Shown here piece after piece: positions 30,452-38,522 of a stretch of DNA of 64,000 nt. Numbering within the stretch: the stretch's first letter is position 1; every line of letters starts with the position of its first letter. The DNA is from Sneathiella limimaris. Lineage in GTDB: Bacteria; Pseudomonadota; Alphaproteobacteria; Sneathiellales; Sneathiellaceae. The position numbers and the translations under genes were made by a program. The DNA lies in the NCBI RefSeq assembly GCF_012932565.1, contig NZ_JABBYJ010000001.1:1-64000 (forward strand), in the 5' to 3' direction. The notes beneath the pieces were generated by a model. It made no database searches. It was not told where the DNA came from and saw only the letters and a program-made list of their open reading frames with translations.

Positions 30452-30520
30452 GGTTAAATTTTCGTAAATTTGAAATATAGGGCTTGATAAACCGAATCAG
30501 ACGATTCATTGTGGGTTTCG

Positions 30521-31336
30521 ATGAAACCGAACGCACATAGTGAAAAATTTGGATGTCTCTCCACCGCCCAACGGGTTTGGGCCGTATCCTGCATTCATGG
30601 AGAGGCTGAAAAGCTCATCGAGCTGCATGATCTTCTGGCAAAGCGCTGGCAAAATGGCGACCGCCTTGTCTATTTGGGCAACTATCTTGGACATGGCAGC
30701 GACATCAAGGGCGTTATGGATGAACTCCTCCGCTTTCGGATCGACCGGCTATGTATGCCGGGCATGATCCCCGAAGACATCGTCTACCTCAGGGGCGCCC
30801 AGGAAGAGATGCTTCGTAAGCTTCTACAAATTCAGCTGGCCAGTGACCCTTGTGGCGTTTTTAACTGGATGATTGACCACGGCCTTGAGGAAACCCTCAA
30901 CGCTTACGGCTCCAGCGAAGCAGAGGCGCGTGGATATCTTCGCGAGGGCATTCTGGCGACAACCCGCTGGACCAGCCGGGTCCGCGACACGATCCAGAGC
31001 TACCCAGGCCATAACGATATCCTGATTTCTCTCCGCCGGGCAGCCTATACGGAAAAAGGCGAACTGCTATTTGTCCATGCCGGCATTGATCCGAGCCGCC
31101 CTGTCACAGAGCAAACGGACACCTTCTGGTGGGGCAGCGGTTACTTTGACAAGATCGGGGAACCCTATTCAGGCTTCAAGCGGGTCGTTCGTGGCTTTGA
31201 CCGGGAACATGAAGGGGTCATGGAAACGGACCACACGATTTCGCTCGATAGCGGATGTGGCTTCGAAGGTCCGCTGACGGCCGCCTGCATCACCCTTGAT
31301 GGTGAGATTGACGACCTGATCACCTCTTCAAGCTAA
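30521..31336 (+). CDS. PPP-family phosphatase-like protein, predicted inactive
   Basis: The fold signature is that of calcineurin-like PPP phosphatases, but the metal ligands are missing. Where active enzymes have GDIHG, this has SCIHG (23-27); GDYVDRG is GNYLGHG (53-59); GNHE is GAQE (92-95). The later LLFVHAGIDP and SLDSGCGFEGPLTAACI segments are kept. It is therefore probably a pseudoenzyme with a binding or regulatory role. Start is ATG 30521; a TTG at 30509 adds four residues. It follows carD behind a strong terminator and so has its own promoter. It could still bind metal by an unusual ligand set. Confidence 0.75.
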   Translation: MKPNAHSEKFGCLSTAQRVWAVSCIHGEAEKLIELHDLLAKRWQNGDRLVYLGNYLGHGSDIKGVMDELLRFRIDRLCMPGMIPEDIVYLRGAQEEMLRKLLQIQLASDPCGVFNWMIDHGLEETLNAYGSSEAEARGYLREGILATTRWTSRVRDTIQSYPGHNDILISLRRAAYTEKGELLFVHAGIDPSRPVTEQTDTFWWGSGYFDKIGEPYSGFKRVVRGFDREHEGVMETDHTISLDSGCGFEGPLTAACITLDGEIDDLITSSS

Positions 31337-31344
31337 CTAACCCT

Positions 31345-32865
31345 TTAATCTGCATTATCCATAATCACGGGCAGCTTATATTTCTGCCCTGATTTGATCT
31401 CGCGGTTTTTAAAGGCTGGATTAAGCAGCAGGAACAGATCTTCTGGATATTTAGCTTCCACCATTCCATCCATCAAATCCTCAAGATCCTCTCCTGATCG
31501 CGCGGTCCGAATTTCCAGACCCACTGGCTTGATCTTCGAGGCTTCTTCATAGCCGAGGGGCCGAAAGCTGAAATAGCTCTCTGCATAGCGATCCTCAAGC
31601 TCCTGTGTCCGGGTTCGGGATTTATAGATAAATCGCGCGACTTTCTCATAGCCGAAATTAACCACAACTGCCGTGATATAAGTTTTCCGGTTGTTATTGC
31701 TCACAATAAAATGGGTGCGTGCACCTTGCGCGCCGCCAACCAAAATGCTTTGCGGCGGGGCATGCTTGACCTTGGAAAGCCACATGCGGGACATATACTG
31801 CCCAGGGCTTAGCCCCTGCAGACCCCGCGGATCCATATCAAAGATCATCTGATTACCGCTTCTATCTTTGGCGAAAACGGCGCGCGTGGAATTGATCAGC
31901 TGAAAGCCTTTTGGCGCCTTAAAGGTTAAGCGCAAATCTGGGTGGAGGAAATCACGCCCCCGGATCACACCCTCACGAATGTCATCTCCAAACAGCATCT
32001 GATCGATATTTTCCAGATATCGCTTGGTCCCATAACTCCGCTGAAGTTCATCCGCCTGCTGCTTCGCCAGAGCTCTTGCCCGGTCAACCCGGTCCTCGGT
32101 TTGCGGATGGGTCGCAAAAAAGTCATACTGACCTGAGGATCCTTCCTTGCCTGCAAGCTTTGCTGAATATTTGGAATGAGCTTCCAGACGGAGGAGAAAA
32201 TCCGCCATGGCCTCGCGCGGATATCCGGCAAGCCCCAAATATTTCACCCCAAGGCTGTCGGCCTCATATTCCTGATCCCGGCTATAATCCGCAAGAAACA
32301 AACCACCAACAGTTTGCCCCAGCCGGGCTACGTCTGCACTTTGGGTCAGGATCCCGGCGATGGCACCCAGCAGCCCCATCCCGGTGGCCCGGGATTGACG
32401 CTCCACCCCATGGCGGGCAATCACATGGCCAACTTCATGGGCCAGCACACCGGCGACCTCCGCCTCATTATTCGCCATGGCCAGCAAGCCACGCGTGACA
32501 TATACGTACCCGCCCGGCAGGGCAAAGGCGTTCACCATCGGGCTGTTCAACACAGTCACATTCCAGGGCTCATTCCGCTTTTCGGTGACCGCGACGATGC
32601 GGAGCACGATATCCAGGACATATTCGTTCAGCCCCTCTTTCTTATACTCACCGCCATATTGCTGAAGGATCCTGCCATGTTGCTGTTTGCCAATCGCCTG
32701 CTCGTCAGAGGGCTCAAAAATATCAAACAGATCTGCAATCTGGTCTCCATCCCGGGCTGAACCGGTGACGGGCTGCAGAACCAAGGCAAGGCCGATACCA
32801 AGCCCCCCGATCAGGGACTTTATAGACATCGCGGATTTCTTCATGCGCATCTTCATCTCGTTCAA
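31345..32865 (-). CDS. M48 family metalloprotease, BepA-like
   Basis: This is a predicted periplasmic zinc protease involved in outer-membrane quality control, as BepA/YfgC in E. coli. A basic N-terminus and hydrophobic signal (about 13-36) lead into the peptidase domain with HEVGH at 143-147 and the third ligand in the later QEYEADSLGVKYLG. After the peptidase a C-terminal region of about 230 residues lacks obvious TPRs and includes a RTARSGEDLEDLM stretch; a LysM-like end (SGQKYKLP) closes the protein. It overlaps the upstream SNase-like gene by 4 bp (ATGA), so the two are translationally coupled. Confidence 0.88.
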   Translation of the reverse strand: MNEMKMRMKKSAMSIKSLIGGLGIGLALVLQPVTGSARDGDQIADLFDIFEPSDEQAIGKQQHGRILQQYGGEYKKEGLNEYVLDIVLRIVAVTEKRNEPWNVTVLNSPMVNAFALPGGYVYVTRGLLAMANNEAEVAGVLAHEVGHVIARHGVERQSRATGMGLLGAIAGILTQSADVARLGQTVGGLFLADYSRDQEYEADSLGVKYLGLAGYPREAMADFLLRLEAHSKYSAKLAGKEGSSGQYDFFATHPQTEDRVDRARALAKQQADELQRSYGTKRYLENIDQMLFGDDIREGVIRGRDFLHPDLRLTFKAPKGFQLINSTRAVFAKDRSGNQMIFDMDPRGLQGLSPGQYMSRMWLSKVKHAPPQSILVGGAQGARTHFIVSNNNRKTYITAVVVNFGYEKVARFIYKSRTRTQELEDRYAESYFSFRPLGYEEASKIKPVGLEIRTARSGEDLEDLMDGMVEAKYPEDLFLLLNPAFKNREIKSGQKYKLPVIMDNAD

Positions 32866-33614
32866 CTCTTTCCCGCCGCTTTCTGATTCTCTTCCAGGAT
32901 TTCCAGCTGCTCCGGAAATTGAATTTCCATAAAGGGTCCGTTATAAGACCTGAGCTGCCCTCGTACCCTTATCCATTTATTCACTAACTCTGTTTCTTTC
33001 CACCCCGATTTTCGAAATTTACCCCTGTTTTTGGGCGAAATTAGGACTGAGAAGTCCCTTTTCCAGTCGGTTCCGAAGTTTAGGAATGTCCCCTTTGTCG
33101 TCACTTTAGCACTGATAACCTTGCCTTCGACAATGTGGAATGCGTGATTAACCTGCACCCCTTCAATCGCCGCAGCCTGTAATATCAGCCCCTCCTTCCG
33201 TCCCCATACGCCGCGTCTAGAGTTCCGCGCGTCAGCCTCCGCGGCTTTCAGCTGGTCATAGGCTTCTGGCTCGTAAGGGCGGTAGCCACTTAATATGGCC
33301 GCACCAGACTGAATCAGATGTCGCTGCAGCCATCCGTATTTTACAAGTTCCAGACGGACAATTGAATTTCCGTATCGGTCCTGTGATGCTGGATACAAAC
33401 CTGTTTTGTAGGGAGATACCGTAAACTGGGCGTCATTCCAGTCTTCTGGGCGGAGTAACTCGGGGAAAAGAATAAGGTCTTCAAGAAGAAGCCGTTGCCC
33501 ATCTTTAAGCGGGACATATCCTCTGACCATAGCGGAAAAATCGAGGATTTCTGCTGCCTTTGGCGAAAATGATGACACCAAAAAGATACACAACAGTCCG
33601 ATCCGCAGCATCAT
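32862..33614 (-). CDS. SNase-like (thermonuclease family) secreted protein
   Basis: An N-terminal signal peptide (MMLRIGLLCIFLVSSFSPKAAE) precedes a staphylococcal-nuclease-like OB domain. The second catalytic-strand signature is recognisable (QDRYGNSIVRLELVKYGWLQ) and so is the later ARNSRRGVWG. The first half, where SNase carries its Asp/Arg/Glu active site in a GIDAPE-like turn, reads LLLEDLILFPEL and has lost the motif, so nuclease activity is doubtful. The C-terminal half (VEGKVISAKVTTKGTFLNFG) looks like a second OB domain. I start at ATG 33614, after a GGGG-rich ribosome site. It is coupled to the M48 protease gene. Confidence 0.7.
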   Translation of the reverse strand: MMLRIGLLCIFLVSSFSPKAAEILDFSAMVRGYVPLKDGQRLLLEDLILFPELLRPEDWNDAQFTVSPYKTGLYPASQDRYGNSIVRLELVKYGWLQRHLIQSGAAILSGYRPYEPEAYDQLKAAEADARNSRRGVWGRKEGLILQAAAIEGVQVNHAFHIVEGKVISAKVTTKGTFLNFGTDWKRDFSVLISPKNRGKFRKSGWKETELVNKWIRVRGQLRSYNGPFMEIQFPEQLEILEENQKAAGKS

Positions 33615-33692
33615 TTCCCCGCCCCCAAGATCAATATTCACCCCTCAGGCGCTAGTTTACGCCCAAACAAATCGGATTGGCAAATATATTTC

Positions 33693-33707
33693 ACATATAT
33701 AATATGT
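33693..33707. promoter_or_regulatory. Inverted repeat upstream of cysH
   Basis: ACATAT (33693-33698) and ATATGT (33702-33707) form a perfect inverted repeat with a three-base centre, 86-100 bp before the cysH start in AT-rich DNA. It could be an operator for the sulfur genes. AT-rich palindromes can arise by chance, so the call is weak. Confidence 0.35.
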
Positions 33708-33792
33708 TGTTTATAGTTTCTACATTTTTATCTTGATATTATTTCGATTCCACATAAATTTCCAAACATCAGAGTTACGAAAGAAGAAATTC

Positions 33793-34542
33793 ATGTCTAC
33801 CACTCAATCACATAAGTCGACCGAAGCCCTGGCGGCCCACCTTCGTGGCGCCTACGGCCATCTGGATGGCGCAGCTCTGCTGGACGCCCTTATTCACAGT
33901 GAAATGGGCGGCAAGATGATGATGACATCCTCTTTCGGCGCAGAAGCGGTTGTCCTTCTGGATCTGGTGGCGAGCGTCGATCCATCCATCCCGGTTATCT
34001 TTCTGGATACCCGGCGCCTGTTCGGTGAAACATTGCGCTATCAACGTCAAATTACGGAACTTCTGGGACTTGAGGATGTGCGGATCATTCGCCCTGACAG
34101 CGGAGATCTGGAGAACCTGGATCCAGATGACATGCTGTTTACTCGCGATTCCGATAAATGCTGCGAAATCCGCAAGGTTCTGCCCCTTCAGCAGGCAATG
34201 GACACATTAGAAGCTGCCGGTTTTCAGGGTTGGATTACAGGTCGGAAACGCTTTCAGAACGCCCATCGACAAAGCCTGGATGTGATTGAGGCAGCTGATA
34301 ATTTCATCAAGATCAATCCCCTTGCTCATTGGCGGGATTCAGATGTGAAAAATGTCTTCCTGTCCAAGAACCTGCCCCCGCATCCGCTTGTGGCAGAGGG
34401 CTTCAAATCCATCGGCTGCATGCCCTGCACCGTCAGAACAGCAGAGGGTGAGGATGCCCGTAGTGGTCGCTGGGCCGGTCAGGACAAAACTGAGTGTGGT
34501 ATTCACCTGATGTCCCGGGCATCATCAACGCCCCTTAATTAA
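33793..34542 (+). CDS. cysH: Assimilatory (phospho)adenylyl-sulfate reductase, iron-sulfur type
   Basis: CysH reduces activated sulfate to sulfite with thioredoxin. Cysteine pairs SDKCCEIRK (near 123) and IGCMPC (near 214) with the catalytic ECGIH at the C-terminus mark the [4Fe-4S] form, which in bacteria usually prefers APS over PAPS. The SFGAEAVVLLDLV P-loop-like segment is intact. I start at ATG 33793 (MSTTQSHKS). At 250 residues it is full length. Here it is the first gene of the sulfur cluster, ahead of DUF2849 and cysI. Confidence 0.93.
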   Translation: MSTTQSHKSTEALAAHLRGAYGHLDGAALLDALIHSEMGGKMMMTSSFGAEAVVLLDLVASVDPSIPVIFLDTRRLFGETLRYQRQITELLGLEDVRIIRPDSGDLENLDPDDMLFTRDSDKCCEIRKVLPLQQAMDTLEAAGFQGWITGRKRFQNAHRQSLDVIEAADNFIKINPLAHWRDSDVKNVFLSKNLPPHPLVAEGFKSIGCMPCTVRTAEGEDARSGRWAGQDKTECGIHLMSRASSTPLN

Positions 34543-34563
34543 TCACATATTATTTGTGTGATT
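34541..34563. promoter_or_regulatory. Inverted repeat between cysH and DUF2849
   Basis: AATCACA (34541-34547) and TGTGATT (34557-34563) form a perfect 7-bp inverted repeat immediately after the cysH stop. Its left half shares TCACATAT with the sequence at the cysH upstream repeat. It may be an operator of an internal promoter; without a T tract it is not a standard terminator. Confidence 0.35.
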
Positions 34564-34611
34564 TAAATTTATTATACATTTTTGTTGCGTAAATAAAATA
34601 ATTCTCTATAT

Positions 34612-34629
34612 ACTCCGTTATATCGGAGT
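34612..34629. promoter_or_regulatory. Short hairpin or operator upstream of DUF2849
   Basis: ACTCCG (34612-34617) and CGGAGT (34624-34629) pair across TTATAT, 39 bp before the DUF2849 start. The 125-bp AT-rich gap here with two inverted repeats suggests that DUF2849-cysI-DUF934 has its own promoter and control. Confidence 0.3.
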
Positions 34630-34667
34630 TAATTCGATCTTTGTTTTGCTTTGGAAGGAGAAAATCG

Positions 34668-34997
34668 ATGGCATTGCAGGTTTATTCAGGATCTTTACTC
34701 AAAGAAGGTCTGGTTGCCTTTCTCTGTCTCGATGACGAAGGCATTAGCTGGACGACCGATCTGAACAAGGCAACAGCTGTTGAAGATGACGGCCTTGACG
34801 CTTTGAAGGAAGCAGCAGAAAAGTCCGAACGGGACAATATCATCATTGCCCCTTATGCGGTGGAGGTTTCGCGTACCGAAACAGGACTGGAGCCCGTCGA
34901 AAACCGGGAGCGGATCCGTGCATACGGCCCAACCATTCGACTGCCACAATCTGCTAAATCAGCTCCCACCTCATCTGGAAGCCGCGTCGCAGCGTAA
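34668..34997 (+). CDS. DUF2849 family protein
   Basis: This 109-residue protein belongs to a small alphaproteobacterial family that nearly always sits directly before the sulfite reductase gene. Its function is unknown; a sulfur-assimilation accessory role rests on context. The family core VYSGSLLKEGLVAFL and IAPYAVEVSRTE is intact. The start at 34668 is set by a strong GGAAGGAG eight bases upstream. It is 38 bp ahead of cysI. Confidence 0.87.
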   Translation: MALQVYSGSLLKEGLVAFLCLDDEGISWTTDLNKATAVEDDGLDALKEAAEKSERDNIIIAPYAVEVSRTETGLEPVENRERIRAYGPTIRLPQSAKSAPTSSGSRVAA

Positions 34998-35035
34998 GAT
35001 CAAGATAAACACCGAACGTTACCGAGCTAGAAAAC

Positions 35036-36688
35036 ATGTATCAATATTCCCAGGCGGATCACCAGCTCCTGCAGGAGCGGGTTGCCCAATTCCGTGACCA
35101 GGTTCAACGCCGTCTAAATGGCGATCTCAGCGAAGATGAGTTCAAACAACAGCGTCTTCGCAATGGCCTTTATCTTCAGATCCATGCCTATATGCTGCGC
35201 GTTGCCGTACCATACGGCCTGATGTCTTCTGAACAGATGCGGACCCTCGCCCACATTGCCCGTAAATATGACCGTGGCTACGGTCATTTCAGTACCCGCC
35301 AGAATATTCAGTATAACTGGCCAAAACTGGAAGATGTCCCGCAGATCCTCGACGATTTGGCGAAAGTGGAAATGCACGCCATCCAGACCAGTGGCAACTG
35401 TATCCGGAATACAACTTCCGATCCACTGGCCGGTGTTGCCAGGGACGAGATTGCGGACCCTCGCCCTTATTGCGAGCTGATCCGTCAATGGTCCACATTC
35501 CATCCGGAGTTCAACTTCCTGCCGCGGAAATTCAAAATCGCCGTTAGCGGTGCTATCAATGACCGGGCGGCTGTTGCGGTGCATGACATTGGCCTGCGCC
35601 TTGTTAAAAACGACGCCGGTGAGTTGGGTCTTGAAGTTTACGTGGGCGGCGGTCTTGGCCGAACACCAATGATCGGCAAGCTGATCCGTAAATTCCTACC
35701 AACTCACGACATGCTGACCTATCTGGAAGCAATCCTGCGGGTTTATAACCAGCTGGGTCGTCGCGATAACCTCTATAAGGCACGGATCAAGATCCTGGTT
35801 CATGAAACCGGCGAAGAGAAATTCCGCGAACTGGTGGAAGCCGAATGGAATGAGATCAAGAAAACAGGTCTCGCGCTGACCGATGCGGATATAGAAGCCA
35901 TTCAGGCTCACTTCAAGGATCCTGATTACGAGACCTTGAGTGACTTTGATGAAGACTTTGATGCGCATCTGCTGGCCAATGCAGAGTTTGCCAAATGGGC
36001 AGAGAAAAATGTGGAGCTGCACAAAAAAGATGGCTACCGCGTTGTTTATCTGTCCCTCAAAAGCCGGAACCAGCCTGCTGGTGACGTGACGGCGGACCAG
36101 ATGGATGCCATTGCAGATCTTGCAGACAAATATTCCCTAAGCGCGATCCGCTCAACCCATCGGCAGAACCTTGTTCTTTCCGACGTGAAGCTAAAGGATC
36201 TTTATGAGCTTTGGCAGGAGCTGAAAGCTCTGGATCTGGCGACACCAAACTATAATCACCTGACCGACCTGATTTCCTGCCCCGGCATGGATTACTGCTC
36301 GCTGGCAACTGCGCGGTCAATCCCGATTGCCCAGGCCCTGACAGAGCGGTTCGACAGCTACGATTACATCAATGATCTTGGCGATATCAGCCTAAACATT
36401 TCCGGCTGCATCAACGCCTGCGGTCATCACCATGTGGCTAATATCGGTATCCTCGGTGTGAACAAAAAAGGGGTTGAGGTTTACCAGCTCACCCTGGGCG
36501 GTAGTGCGCGGGATGATGCCTCTATCGGCAAAATCATCGGACCGGCCTTTACCGCGGATGAAATTGTGGATGCGGTGGCAACCGTTCTTGATGTGTATCT
36601 GGACCAACGCGAAGACGAGGAAGAAGGCTTCCTGACCACTTATCGGCGGATCGGCCAGGAGCCGTTCAAGGAGAAACTTTATGGGTAA
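35036..36688 (+). CDS. cysI: Assimilatory sulfite reductase hemoprotein (nitrite/sulfite reductase family)
   Basis: This enzyme makes the six-electron reduction of sulfite to sulfide with siroheme coupled to a [4Fe-4S] cluster. Two ferredoxin-like/heme domains repeat. The cluster cysteines are CPGMDYC and SGCINACGHH, the arrangement of this family. At 550 residues it is complete. There is no flavoprotein CysJ gene beside it, so ferredoxin or an unlinked reductase may be the donor. It overlaps the DUF934 gene by 8 bp. Confidence 0.93.
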   Translation: MYQYSQADHQLLQERVAQFRDQVQRRLNGDLSEDEFKQQRLRNGLYLQIHAYMLRVAVPYGLMSSEQMRTLAHIARKYDRGYGHFSTRQNIQYNWPKLEDVPQILDDLAKVEMHAIQTSGNCIRNTTSDPLAGVARDEIADPRPYCELIRQWSTFHPEFNFLPRKFKIAVSGAINDRAAVAVHDIGLRLVKNDAGELGLEVYVGGGLGRTPMIGKLIRKFLPTHDMLTYLEAILRVYNQLGRRDNLYKARIKILVHETGEEKFRELVEAEWNEIKKTGLALTDADIEAIQAHFKDPDYETLSDFDEDFDAHLLANAEFAKWAEKNVELHKKDGYRVVYLSLKSRNQPAGDVTADQMDAIADLADKYSLSAIRSTHRQNLVLSDVKLKDLYELWQELKALDLATPNYNHLTDLISCPGMDYCSLATARSIPIAQALTERFDSYDYINDLGDISLNISGCINACGHHHVANIGILGVNKKGVEVYQLTLGGSARDDASIGKIIGPAFTADEIVDAVATVLDVYLDQREDEEEGFLTTYRRIGQEPFKEKLYG

Positions 36689-37169
36689 CTACATCAAGGA
36701 TCGCAAACCCGCAGAAGATAGCTGGGTTCCCTATACGGGCCTTGAGGACGTGGACAACCTGCCAAGCGGGGATATCTATATCCCCTTCGAAGAATGGCAA
36801 ACCCATCGGGACGCGTTTTTAAAACGCAACAGCCGTGTCGGCCTTATTCTGGAGAACACAGACGATGTGTTTGCCCTGAAGGATGACCTGGACCGGCTGG
36901 ATCTGATTGTCCTGCAATTTCCAAAAATGGCGGATGGCCGGGCCTTCACTCAGGCGCGCCTGCTTCGGGAACGGCTTGGCTATAAAGGGGAAATCCGGGC
37001 AACCGGTGATGTCCTGCAGGATCAGGTCTTTTACATGCAGCGCTGTGGTTTCAACTCATTTGAACTTCGCGATGATCAGGATATTCCGTCTGTCCTCGCC
37101 GCATTTGATGAAATGACAGTGACCTATCAACCCGCTGCGGATGAGGCTTTGCCGATCTGGAAACGGTAA
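36681..37169 (+). CDS. DUF934 family protein, sulfite reductase associated
   Basis: DUF934 proteins follow cysI in many Proteobacteria and are thought to help sulfite reduction, but no activity is established. The conserved RVGLILENTDDV and LDRLDLIVLQFPKMADGRAFTQARLLRERLGYKGEIRA stretch is complete here in sense, together with YMQRCGFNSFELRD. The 162-residue length is normal. Translation probably couples to cysI through the 8-bp overlap. Confidence 0.88.
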   Translation: MGNYIKDRKPAEDSWVPYTGLEDVDNLPSGDIYIPFEEWQTHRDAFLKRNSRVGLILENTDDVFALKDDLDRLDLIVLQFPKMADGRAFTQARLLRERLGYKGEIRATGDVLQDQVFYMQRCGFNSFELRDDQDIPSVLAAFDEMTVTYQPAADEALPIWKR

Positions 37170-37230
37170 CATTTTAAAATCCCCAGAGTGAGGTTTCGGC
37201 TTCTTCACCCTTTCGAAATCTCACCCTAAA

Positions 37231-37267
37231 AACACCTGGGCTCCCTGTCTTGCTCAGGTGTTTTTTT
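37231..37267 (+). terminator. Bidirectional terminator after the sulfur cluster
   Basis: An 11-bp stem with one G-U pair (AACACCTGGGC at 37231-37241, GCTCAGGTGTT at 37252-37262) ends in a run of T. The A run upstream gives T residues on the minus strand, so it can also serve the convergent YHS gene. Confidence 0.85.
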
Positions 37268-37285
37268 ATGGGCAATCGGTTGCGT

Positions 37286-37753
37286 TTACAGGTCCTTTCG
37301 AACCTTGGGCCAATTCTCGTCAGCCGACTTGATATATCCAGCCCGGTCCTTGTCCCAGGTATCTTTCACCCCTTTGGAATAATTCAGATACAGCTTACCG
37401 TCGACAATCGTCCAGGCTTCTGGATCAACGCTGGCAGTGTAGCCTTTGGAGACGGCATAGGCGCAGTAGCCGCCATATTGCGGCGCGAATTTTTCAGGGG
37501 CCGCAGCAAATTTATCTTTGTGGGCTGCCGTCGAAAAATACCATTTAACCCCTTTCCATTCGTGGGTGAAATCGCTATCCCCCTCAACCGCCTTGCCCTC
37601 CTCGAAATAGGAGACGACGTCATACCCCTCGGCCGCCTTACCAATGAAGTTTGTGCGATAAGGGCCAGACATCTCCCCAGCCAGTACAAAACTCGTCGCA
37701 CCAAACATAAAAATCGCAGCGCAGATAACAATCAACTGTGGCACTTTGTTCAT
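37286..37753 (-). CDS. YHS domain-containing periplasmic protein
   Basis: A signal peptide (1 to about 25, ending VLAGE) precedes a YHS-type domain: AEGYDVVSYFEEGKAVEG, KGVKWYFSTAAHKDKFAAAPEKFAPQ, YGGYCAYAVSKG. Related proteins are small secreted proteins of unknown role, often beside metal-handling genes; the single cysteine at YGGYCAYA may bind a metal. It has a 155-residue length typical of the family. It is the last leftward gene before the sulfur cluster. Confidence 0.85.
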   Translation of the reverse strand: MNKVPQLIVICAAIFMFGATSFVLAGEMSGPYRTNFIGKAAEGYDVVSYFEEGKAVEGDSDFTHEWKGVKWYFSTAAHKDKFAAAPEKFAPQYGGYCAYAVSKGYTASVDPEAWTIVDGKLYLNYSKGVKDTWDKDRAGYIKSADENWPKVRKDL

Positions 37754-37838
37754 AAGACATCCTCCGGCGAGTCAACTAACTGCTCGTTTCCCTTAATATA
37801 AGGGAAATGCCCTTCACATGCTCATGACAGTCTCGTGA

Positions 37839-38504
37839 TCAGCGCCGGACCATATAAAGTGGACGGAAAATGAGGGAGAGGAGTATCCCGGTCACGAACC
37901 CACCCAAATGCGCAGCCCAGGAGATACTTGCTTCCCCATCGGTGAGCAATCCAGCAAGCGGTGTCAGCCCGATAATCAGGTTGAGGCCCATCATCACGGC
38001 TGCAAAACCGATAATCTTCTGCATCCCAAACTTTGGCAGCAGTAGCCTCAAGGTTGCCCCCATCATGCCAAACACGGCCCCGGACGCCCCATAAAGGATC
38101 CCACCACTCTCTGCGGAGACGACAAACTCTGAAATCGCTCCCATCCAGCCGGTGAGCAAGAAGATAGAAATAAAGGTGCTCACGCCATAATACCGCTCAA
38201 CCATCGAGCCGAACGCCATCAACATGAACGCATTGATCAACAGGTGCATAAAGTCGTGATGCAGGAACATATGGCTTGCCAGGGTAAAGATCAGGTGCCC
38301 CCAGTTGCCCCCCTCACCGTCCAGCAGCATGACCAGCCGGGTCATATCAAAGGCGAAGGTTTCATAGATCCAGACAATGGTATCCCGATCCGTCACCTGC
38401 AGCAGGATATGGATCCCGATCAGCACCGCCACCAGATATTTTGTCAGCGGCGGTACATTAAATATTGGCTGTTCCTGATCCCGATCCTGATCCTGCTCTT
38501 GCAC
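37839..38504 (-). CDS. Rhomboid family intramembrane serine protease
   Basis: A six-helix membrane protease. The catalytic Ser141 lies in GASGAVFGMMG and the catalytic His199 in SWAAHLGGFVTG. The HHDFMHLLINAFML segment holds the conserved His/Asn of helix 2. The soluble N-terminus is short with an unusual run of Asp, Gln and Glu (QEQDQDRDQEQ). The substrate is unknown. It lies 18 bp after the CoA-transferase gene and may be co-transcribed with it, although no functional link is evident. Confidence 0.92.
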   Translation of the reverse strand: MQEQDQDRDQEQPIFNVPPLTKYLVAVLIGIHILLQVTDRDTIVWIYETFAFDMTRLVMLLDGEGGNWGHLIFTLASHMFLHHDFMHLLINAFMLMAFGSMVERYYGVSTFISIFLLTGWMGAISEFVVSAESGGILYGASGAVFGMMGATLRLLLPKFGMQKIIGFAAVMMGLNLIIGLTPLAGLLTDGEASISWAAHLGGFVTGILLSLIFRPLYMVRR

Positions 38505-38522
38505 GACAAACTCACTTTCAAA

